Below the pieces are notes generated by a model. That model was given only the letters and a program-made list of their open reading frames with translations, had not been told where the DNA came from and made no database searches. This document shows, one piece after another, positions 58,665 to 64,000 of a stretch of DNA of 64,000 nucleotides. How positions within the stretch are numbered: the first letter of the stretch is position 1; each line of letters opens with the position of its first letter. Origin of the DNA: F1-60-MAGs104 sp964355975 (GTDB lineage: Bacteria; Planctomycetota; Phycisphaerae; Phycisphaerales; SM1A02); contig CAYHFW010000010.1 in NCBI GenBank assembly GCA_964355975.1, forward strand, positions 1 through 64,000. Reading direction: 5' to 3'. Made by a program: the position numbers and the translations under genes.

Positions 58665-59912
58665 CTAACCGCGGCGTGGATTGCGGCTCCCAGGCGTGTG
58701 TTGTCTGCGCGTGTGTTCGCCTTCTGGGAGCGGTTCGCGTGGCTGTCCAACCGCTTTCGCCGCCATGGACTCGCTGCTCCCAGGCGCGGGCGCTTCACCG
58801 CGCGCGAAGATGATTCGTCCACCTGCGGTCTGCAAGATGTTGCTGATGATTCCCTCGGCGCGCGATCCAACCAGGTCGGCGGCTCCATCGATCACGACCA
58901 TCGTGCCGTCCGCGAGGTGTCCAACACCTTGTCCACCTTGCTCGCCCACGCGCGTGATTTCAACCGCGACGAATTCACCCGGAAAGAGTTGCGGCTGCAG
59001 CGCAGCAGAAATCGCATGCAAGTTGATCGTGACGATGCCACTGATGTTTGCGACCTTCTGCAAACCCGAATCGCTTGTGGCGATGCGCATGTGCTCGCGC
59101 GATGCGAGTTCGACAAGCATGCGATCAACGCCACGCCCGTCGAGATCGACTGGTTCAATGCGCAAGTCGATCGATGTGTTCTCTTGCATGCGTGTGATCA
59201 CATCGAGTCCGCGCTTTCCTTTCGCGCGTTTGTGTTTGTCGCTGCTGTCGCAAAGATGTTGAAGTTCATCGAGTACGAACTTCGGAACCACCAGCGGCGC
59301 ATCGAGAATGTGGCTCGTCGCGAGCGATTCGATTCGTCCATCAATGATTGTCGAACTATCGAGCAGAATCGCTGAAAGCCCGCTTGGTTGCTTGTTGAAT
59401 TCGACGTACGGAATCACGAGGCGAAAGTCATCTTTCGTGGTCAGCACAATTGAGACAGAGAGATAGCAGAGCACGATGCCCAGAATCAGTTTCGAGAGCC
59501 CCAGATAGAGTTGCGCGGGTCCGCTACTGATTTCCCACGCCCCTGCGACCGTGTCGATGAGCGAACCAATCGCGACGGCTGCGATGAGCCCGAGGCAGAT
59601 TCCGAGGTACACCCCAGCGACCGAAGTCAGGCGTTTCTTTGGCGTGAGGTGGTCGAGCAAGAGCACGACCAGCCCAATGCTGACTCCGGCGATGATGAGG
59701 CCGATCACCGTGGGATGGCCAAAGTCTTCGACGTTGCGCGAGCTTGCGACGGTCACGGTCGTGACCACCACCAGCATCGCGATGAAAATCAATCGAAGCG
59801 CGAGCAGCAAGAATGGGCTCTCGCGCCCCCGCCGAGCAGAGATGCGCGCCGACTTTGGACGACCCAAGTCGAGCGTCGACGGAGTGGTGTGCGGGTCAAT
59901 CGGAGAACTCAC
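58665..59912 (-). CDS. PIN/TRAM-domain membrane protein (YacL-like)
   Basis: A 415-aa protein. About four transmembrane segments (about 35-150), then a PIN-like RNase domain (about 165-300; ILLDSSTIIDGRI with the first acidic residue, VVPKFVLDELQHL, then DVITRMQ and LASREHMRIATSD). A TRAM RNA-binding domain follows (about 310-375, VGEQGGQGVGHLADG). The C-terminus is a Pro/Arg-rich tail. GTG 59912 is chosen because it precedes the first visible segment; the frame is open to 59954. It diverges from the SRP RNA gene. It is probably an RNA-processing or stress-linked nuclease. Confidence 0.85.
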   Translation of the reverse strand: MSSPIDPHTTPSTLDLGRPKSARISARRGRESPFLLLALRLIFIAMLVVVTTVTVASSRNVEDFGHPTVIGLIIAGVSIGLVVLLLDHLTPKKRLTSVAGVYLGICLGLIAAVAIGSLIDTVAGAWEISSGPAQLYLGLSKLILGIVLCYLSVSIVLTTKDDFRLVIPYVEFNKQPSGLSAILLDSSTIIDGRIESLATSHILDAPLVVPKFVLDELQHLCDSSDKHKRAKGKRGLDVITRMQENTSIDLRIEPVDLDGRGVDRMLVELASREHMRIATSDSGLQKVANISGIVTINLHAISAALQPQLFPGEFVAVEITRVGEQGGQGVGHLADGTMVVIDGAADLVGSRAEGIISNILQTAGGRIIFARGEAPAPGSSESMAAKAVGQPREPLPEGEHTRRQHTPGSRNPRRG

Positions 59913-59948
59913 GCAACGAGTGTAGGCAGTGGTGCTAAGATCACCGAA

Positions 59949-60072
59949 GGTCATGAGGAGGACGGTCGGGTCCGATGGGCGGACGGCTCGTGAACCTGGT
60001 CAGGGCTTGACGGCAGCAGCCATAAGCGTCGTCGCCCGTGCCATTGGCTACCTGGCCGTCCTCCCCGTGACC
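59949..60072 (+). ncRNA. ffs: signal recognition particle RNA (small bacterial type)
   Basis: A ~124-nt RNA. The terminal stem pairs GGTCA.G.GGAGGACGG (59949-59965) with CCGTCCTCC..TGACC (to 60072). The apical part carries the Ffh-binding helix 8 signature, CCTGGTCAGG with GGCAGCAGCC. The gene is followed by CTCTTTT and then dnaX, an arrangement seen in other bacteria. A -10-like TAAGAT lies at 59936-59941. Confidence 0.92.
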
Positions 60073-60080
60073 TCTTTTGT

Positions 60081-61340
60081 ATGACGACCAAAGCAACATC
60101 TAAGCGCTCGGCTGAAGTGACGCGCGAAACAGCACTCTGCGAGAGTTCTCCCGCCGCCACAACGGGGGGGGTGAACTTGTTTGGTGCAGAGAGTGGCGCA
60201 GTTCCTTATCAAGTGTTCGCGCGCCGATATCGCTCGCGTTCATTCGCCGAACTCATTGGCCAAGATGCAATCGCCAACACGCTGCGCAATGCAATCACCC
60301 TCGGGCGCACGGCGCACGCATATCTCTTCTGCGGCACCCGCGGAGTCGGAAAGACCTCAATGGCGCGCATTTTTGCCCGCGCCCTCAATGCAGTCGATTC
60401 GCTCGGCGACCGCGATGCGATCGCACAGTCGATCATGCGCGGAGAAGATCTCGATGTCGTCGAAATCGACGGAGCAAGCAACCGCGGCGTCGACGATGCG
60501 CGCGATTTGATTGCAGGGGCTGGGATGGCTCCTGCGCGCAGCCCATACAAGATCTACATCATCGATGAAGTGCACATGCTCACGCAACCTGCATTCAATG
60601 CGTTGCTCAAGACGATGGAAGAGCCTCCAGCGCATGTGAAGTTCATCCTCTGCACGACTGAACCCCACAAAGTTCCCGCCACGATTCAGAGTCGCTGTCA
60701 GCGTTTTGATTTTCGATCTATTCCAACATCGCTGATCGCTGATCATCTTCGCAGCGTGCTCGCTGGCGAAAAGGTCACTGCCGACGATGCCGTCGTCATG
60801 CAAGTGGCTCGGCTCGCAAATGGTTCGATGCGCGATGGATTGAGTCTGCTCGATCGACTCGTCTCGGCAGCCACGGGCAATGTGTCAGTCGCGCTCGCGC
60901 GCGAGGTGTTGGGGCTTCCCGATGAAGAGTTGCTCGAATCACTCATTGCTGCGATCGCCGGCGGAAACCCTGCGGCAGGACTCGAAGCCGCGGCGAAACT
61001 GCTTGAGCAGGGGATGTCGCCCGATCACGCGCTCGACACAATCGCCGCACGACTTCGTGATGCCCTTCTGATTCGCACCTGTGGAGCGCAAAGCGCGATG
61101 GTCGACTTGCCACTCGAAGCGCGTGAGCGCATCGCAGAACACGCCAAGAACTTTGAAGCGCCAACGCTTGTGCACCTCATTACGCTCTGCGATGGTGCAG
61201 TGCGAAACATTCGCGGATCGTCTGTTCCCCGCGCGCTCTTTGACGCGGTGATCGCGCGGCTGTGCATGTCTGAACACTTCGTTGCTGCCGCGACCTTGCT
61301 CGCGCCGAACTTCGCCGCGCAAAACGAAAAAAAAAAGTAG
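60081..61340 (+). CDS. dnaX: DNA polymerase III subunit gamma (0-frame product of dnaX)
   Basis: A 419-aa clamp-loader ATPase. Walker A GTRGVGKT at 85-92, the DEVHM Walker B (about 156-160), and sensor motifs EPPAHVKFILCTTEPHKVP and SRCQRFDF. Domain III (about 270-400) follows. Between Walker A and the EIDGASNRG segment (about 100-130) there is no cysteine, so the usual four-Cys zinc module is missing. ATG 60081 follows the SRP RNA by 8 bases. The frame ends KKK-TAG immediately after ten A residues (61327-61336), where the -1 frame continues; see the tau extension. Confidence 0.93.
   Translation: MTTKATSKRSAEVTRETALCESSPAATTGGVNLFGAESGAVPYQVFARRYRSRSFAELIGQDAIANTLRNAITLGRTAHAYLFCGTRGVGKTSMARIFARALNAVDSLGDRDAIAQSIMRGEDLDVVEIDGASNRGVDDARDLIAGAGMAPARSPYKIYIIDEVHMLTQPAFNALLKTMEEPPAHVKFILCTTEPHKVPATIQSRCQRFDFRSIPTSLIADHLRSVLAGEKVTADDAVVMQVARLANGSMRDGLSLLDRLVSAATGNVSVALAREVLGLPDEELLESLIAAIAGGNPAAGLEAAAKLLEQGMSPDHALDTIAARLRDALLIRTCGAQSAMVDLPLEARERIAEHAKNFEAPTLVHLITLCDGAVRNIRGSSVPRALFDAVIARLCMSEHFVAAATLLAPNFAAQNEKKK
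61327..61340 (+). promoter_or_regulatory. programmed frameshift/slippage site of dnaX
   Basis: Ten consecutive A residues followed by G, reading AAA AAA AAG TAG in frame 0. The A-AAA-AAG heptamer is the -1 slip site known from E. coli dnaX, and long A-runs cause transcriptional slippage in Thermus dnaX. A GC-rich imperfect hairpin (about 61351-61373) lies downstream. Confidence 0.75.
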
Positions 61341-61702
61341 ATGAGGCGCCGCGCGCCATTGCATCGGCCGCGCATCCAACAATTGCAGCGCGACCTGTCG
61401 CAGCGTTGCCAGCAGCCCCCGCGCCGCAGCCACAGCGGTTTGTTGCTGCTCCTGCTGCGGCAAACGCACCCATTGCGTTCGCGCCGTCTGCTTCACCCGT
61501 TGCCAGCGCCGCGCCGGTTGCACCGCAACCCACCCGTCCAAACTCAGCACAAGAATCCGACGCGATTCGGCGCCATCCATTTGTGATTGAGGCTGCGCGA
61601 ATTCTTGATGCAGCGATCACGCGCGTGACGCCAGTTGCGCAGTCGACGGCGCCTGCGAGTGCGCAACCACAAACCCAAGCGAGCGAGGATTCCGACGAAT
61701 GA
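61337..61702 (+). CDS. dnaX: tau C-terminal extension of dnaX, -1 frame
   Basis: The -1 frame is open for 121 codons from the A-run to TGA 61700-61702. It begins VDEAPRA, passes a Pro/Ala/Gln-rich linker (about 70 residues) and ends with a helical piece (IRRHPFVIEAARILDAAITR) like the HPLV..AL..F end of other DnaX tau proteins. With the 419-aa frame-0 part the tau-like product is 540 aa. The TGA overlaps the recR start as ATGA, the same coupling used at other junctions here. This supports real translation of the frame. It is not a separate gene. Confidence 0.82.
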   Translation, partial: VDEAPRAIASAAHPTIAARPVAALPAAPAPQPQRFVAAPAAANAPIAFAPSASPVASAAPVAPQPTRPNSAQESDAIRRHPFVIEAARILDAAITRVTPVAQSTAPASAQPQTQASEDSDE

Positions 61703-62340
61703 CGCGCGATGCGAACAAGAGTGGCGCGTATCCAGAGAGTGTGAACCGCTTGATTCAAGCCTTCTCGACCCTTCCAGGAATTGGTGGACGCACCGCGCAA
61801 CGACTTGCATTCTGGGTGTTGAAGTCGTCGAGTGATGACGCCCTTGCGCTCGCCGATGCGATCCGAAGCGTGAAACAGTCGGTGCGCCACTGTCCCGTCT
61901 GTTGGAATCCAGCCGACACATCGCCCTGTCACCTCTGCGCTGATGAGAGCCGCGACGCATCGATCGTGATGGTCGTTGAGCAGCCCAAAGATCTGATCAA
62001 TCTCGAACAGACCGGGCGTTACCGCGGTGTCTATCACGTGTTGATGGGACGGCTCGATCCACTCGATGGCGTCGGCCCTGAGAGCATCACAGCGGCCGAC
62101 TTGCTTGCGCGAGTGCAAGATGCAACGCGCAACGCGCGCGGCGTCGATGTGCGAGAAATCGTGCTTGCGTTGAATCCTGACCTCGAGGGAGATTCGACTG
62201 GGCTCTACCTCGCAGAGATTCTCAAGTCGCAATCGGTCAAGGTGACGCGGCTCGCGCGCGGATTGCCCAGTGGGTCGCAGATCGAATTCGCCAATCGCGC
62301 AGCGCTCGCAGATGCAATCTCGCTGCGGCAGCCACTCTAG
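61699..62340 (+). CDS. recR: recombination protein RecR
   Basis: A 213-aa recombination mediator working with RecF/RecO at gaps. It has the N-terminal helix-hairpin-helix (LIQAFSTLPGIGGRTAQRLAFW, split here about 18-39), zinc finger CPVCWNPADTSPCHLC (about 65-80), a Toprim domain with VVEQPKDL and a C-terminal GLPSGSQIEFANRAAL. ATG 61699 overlaps the tau-frame stop. dnaX-recR adjacency is common in bacteria. Confidence 0.96.
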   Translation: MTRDANKSGAYPESVNRLIQAFSTLPGIGGRTAQRLAFWVLKSSSDDALALADAIRSVKQSVRHCPVCWNPADTSPCHLCADESRDASIVMVVEQPKDLINLEQTGRYRGVYHVLMGRLDPLDGVGPESITAADLLARVQDATRNARGVDVREIVLALNPDLEGDSTGLYLAEILKSQSVKVTRLARGLPSGSQIEFANRAALADAISLRQPL

Positions 62341-62401
62341 ATCGAGTCGGTGGGGGTGCGCGGTTGTGACGGCGGTGATGCGCGCGCGGTAGGATTCTCT
62401 T

Positions 62402-63919
62402 ATGCGCTTTGAACTCTCTCAGCTTCCCCAAGCGCGGCTTGGGCAGCAGTTGAAACTTGCGCCGCGCGTGCTGCAATCAATGGAGTTGTTGCAAATGCCG
62501 CTCGCAGCGCTCGCAGAACGGGTCGAAGCAGAACTTGAATCGAATGTGGCGCTCGAGCAAGTTGAACCATCTGAGTCTGCGCGAGGCGATGACGCCGCTT
62601 CGAGCGTTGACCAGATCAGCCATGAGCAGACCCCTGGTCCAGCGCCAGCGGGTGCCGAGCGATTCGAGCGCGCGCAAGAGTGGCAAGAGCGGATGGGTGA
62701 TGATGAGTCGACCGAAACATGGCGCGAAGTTGCGCGGCGCGATGGAGAGTTCGACCCGCGTGCCGCGGCACTCGCGAGTCTTCCAACACGCGGTGAGAGC
62801 CTTGAAGAGATACTGCTGAGTCAGTGGGCGCTCTGCGATGCCCCCGAGCCAATCATGCAAGCGGGGCGTGCGCTCTTGCAATTCGTCGGTGAGGATGGAT
62901 TTCTCGTGCGACCGCTCGAAGTGATCGCTGCAACTCTTGCAGATGGATCACCAGATGCTCCCTCGCTCGCGCTGCTGAGCGAAGCACTGACGCGATTGCA
63001 ATCCCATCTTGAACCCACTGGCATCGCAGCGCGCGATTTGACAGAGTCGTTGCTCTTGCAGCTCACCGAGCTCGAATCGACGCTCGAGTCGCACGGGGGC
63101 GAGAGTCGCTTTCAAGATGCCCGCACGCTCGTGAAGCAGTACATGCCCGACCTCGCGCAGCGCAGATTCGCTGTGATTCGCGCCAAGACCGAGTGGAACA
63201 CCGAGCGCCTCGACAGTGCACGCGAAGTGCTTCGTCATCTCGACCCCTGTCCAGGACGCGCGCTCAAGGTGGAGAGCGCTCCACTGGTGCGACCTGATGT
63301 CATCATCGATTATGACTCAGAGACCGATGGCTACACAGCGCGACTTGCGAGCGGAATTCTGCCGAATTTGCGCGTCAGCGAGGAGTATCTGAAACTGTCG
63401 CAAGCCAAGCGGGCCGATCCAGAGACCAAGTTGCTGCTGAATGAGGGCATCCGCCGCGCGCGTTGGTTCATCGACGCGATCGAACAGCGCGGGGCGACTC
63501 TGCTGCGCGTTGTGAATGTTGTGATCGCGCATCAGCGCGAGTGGCTTGAGACTGGCGGAACGGCCATCGAGCCTCTGCCGATGACCCAAGTCGCGCGGGA
63601 GATGGGGATGAATGTCAGCACGATCAGTCGCGCCGTCGCAGGAAAGTGGATTGAAACTCCGCGCGGATCGTTCGAGTTGAGAAAGCGTTTCGCGAGCGGA
63701 ACCGAGACTGATTCTGGCAGCGACATTTCGTGGCTTGCGGTCAAAGCGAAGGTGGGTGAGATCATTGCCGCCGAAGACAAATCTGATCCACTCTCTGACC
63801 AAGCGATTGTCGAGGCGTTGAAGGCCGTCGGCATTCCTCTTGCGCGTCGCACTGTGGTGAAGTACCGCGAGCAACTTGAGCTTCCTGTCGCCCGACTTCG
63901 CAAAGCGTCAGTTGACTGA
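62402..63919 (+). CDS. rpoN: RNA polymerase sigma-54 factor
   Basis: A 505-aa sigma factor. Region I starts RLGQQLKLAPRVLQSMELLQMPL (about 12-34), the Gln/Leu-rich activator-contacting part. Then an acidic region II, the core-binding domain (about 125-330) and the C-terminal DNA-binding part: a helix-turn-helix (VAREMGMNVSTISRAVAGKW) and RpoN box ARRTVVKYRE (481-490; usual ARRTVAKYRE, one change). ATG 62402 is the start, with about 60 bases upstream after recR. Its stop overlaps the next gene (TGATG). Confidence 0.96.
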   Translation: MRFELSQLPQARLGQQLKLAPRVLQSMELLQMPLAALAERVEAELESNVALEQVEPSESARGDDAASSVDQISHEQTPGPAPAGAERFERAQEWQERMGDDESTETWREVARRDGEFDPRAAALASLPTRGESLEEILLSQWALCDAPEPIMQAGRALLQFVGEDGFLVRPLEVIAATLADGSPDAPSLALLSEALTRLQSHLEPTGIAARDLTESLLLQLTELESTLESHGGESRFQDARTLVKQYMPDLAQRRFAVIRAKTEWNTERLDSAREVLRHLDPCPGRALKVESAPLVRPDVIIDYDSETDGYTARLASGILPNLRVSEEYLKLSQAKRADPETKLLLNEGIRRARWFIDAIEQRGATLLRVVNVVIAHQREWLETGGTAIEPLPMTQVAREMGMNVSTISRAVAGKWIETPRGSFELRKRFASGTETDSGSDISWLAVKAKVGEIIAAEDKSDPLSDQAIVEALKAVGIPLARRTVVKYREQLELPVARLRKASVD

Positions 63920-64000
63920 TGCGCTGCCGAAACTGCGACTACGAACTCTGGAATCTTGCGCCGGGGCGTTGTCCTGAGTGCAGCACTCTGTGGCAATTCG
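63919..64000 (+). CDS. zinc-ribbon protein, 5' part only
   Basis: The ATG at 63919 overlaps the rpoN stop. The 27 visible residues, MRCRNCDYELWNLAPGRCPE followed by CSTLWQF, hold two CxxC pairs of a zinc ribbon. This start (MRCxxCxYxLxxL..GRCPECG) is common on planctomycete hypothetical membrane proteins. The gene runs past the window end, so the rest is unknown. Confidence 0.75.
   Translation, partial: MRCRNCDYELWNLAPGRCPECSTLWQF

Noticed and set aside
61341..61586. 81-aa plus-strand ORF starting just after the dnaX stop
   Set aside because: It is the 0-frame read of the tau linker DNA; the -1 frame has the conserved C-terminal helix and the recR overlap, so this one is a shadow.
61337..61702. 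dnaX as a pseudogene broken by a frameshift
   Set aside because: The break falls exactly at a ten-A slip site and leaves a complete 0-frame gamma product plus a coupled tau frame; programmed slippage explains it better.
62341..62401. sigma-54 promoter near rpoN or elsewhere
   Set aside because: No TGGCAC-N5-TTGC match was found by eye in intergenic regions; only partial matches such as TGGCAC without the -12 part.
1..64000. prophage, transposon or CRISPR-Cas island
   Set aside because: No transposase, integrase, phage structural or cas gene and no direct-repeat-bounded insert was recognised; gene content is housekeeping plus exported proteins.

Overview
The window reads as a chromosomal segment of a moderately GC-rich planctomycete, most likely of the class Phycisphaerae. 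This assignment is an inference. It rests on two secreted proteins ending in a GC-type dockerin (paired DxNGDG...DLxxLLxxWG blocks), tandem Tat-exported Gfo/Idh/MocA oxidoreductases starting with RRTFVKS, a zinc-ribbon protein beginning MRCRNCDYEL, and an LPS gene (kdsB) together with DAP-type murein genes. The DNA is almost fully coding. Neighbouring genes are often joined by ATGA, GTGA or TGATG overlaps, which helped fix many start codons. I saw no transposase, integrase, phage gene or CRISPR array.

Layout. 1-86: 3' end of a 5S rRNA gene and the terminator of its rRNA operon. 135-3762: RRM protein, hscB and two CNNM/CBS membrane proteins. 3763-4382: a non-coding gap with G/A-rich tandem repeats, a terminator and tRNA-Ile(GAU). 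4505-9578: mdh, two unknown genes, dprA, then on the minus strand a lipoprotein, an RsbW-like ATPase, a STAS protein and an MlaE permease. 9673-20950: guaA, a secreted aromatic-rich protein, a Tat-exported TIM-barrel protein, the threonine-degradation pair tdh-kbl, an MBL/rhodanese protein, an Mrp ATPase, a Spy-like protein, a prepilin-like protein and trmL. 21120-26236: tRNA-Arg(CCU), a nucleosidase, tRNA-Met(CAU), a divergent pyrG, kdsB and a TPR protein. 26376-33278: the run def-fmt-queA-murE-murF-mraY. 33284-39572: a thioredoxin and a TolC protein diverging from ytcA-mdtN-like genes, then mutS. 39641-43631: tRNA-Ala(CGC), an amidotransferase, thiG/thiS, a lipoprotein and an antiporter. 43666-55895: an exported-protein region (NHL, YtkA-like, di-haem peroxidase, choice-of-anchor B/dockerin, a 68-aa membrane protein, metalloprotease/dockerin, FGE-like, two Gfo/Idh proteins). 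55774-64000: apbE, an HD-GYP protein, a PIN/TRAM protein, SRP RNA, dnaX, recR, rpoN and a truncated zinc-ribbon gene.

The strongest non-routine observation is in dnaX. The 419-aa frame stops directly after a run of ten A residues. The -1 frame then stays open for 121 codons, encoding a Pro/Ala linker and a tau-like C-terminal helix, and its stop overlaps the recR start as ATGA. This points to programmed frameshifting or transcriptional slippage producing gamma- and tau-like forms. The same DnaX lacks the cysteines of the usual zinc module. Other items worth checking are the RsbW/STAS/MlaE cluster, the YtcA-MdtN-TolC cluster without its usual third component, the NHL/YtkA/peroxidase/dockerin region, a divergent CTP synthase, and a leader ORF overlapping the start of the RRM gene.
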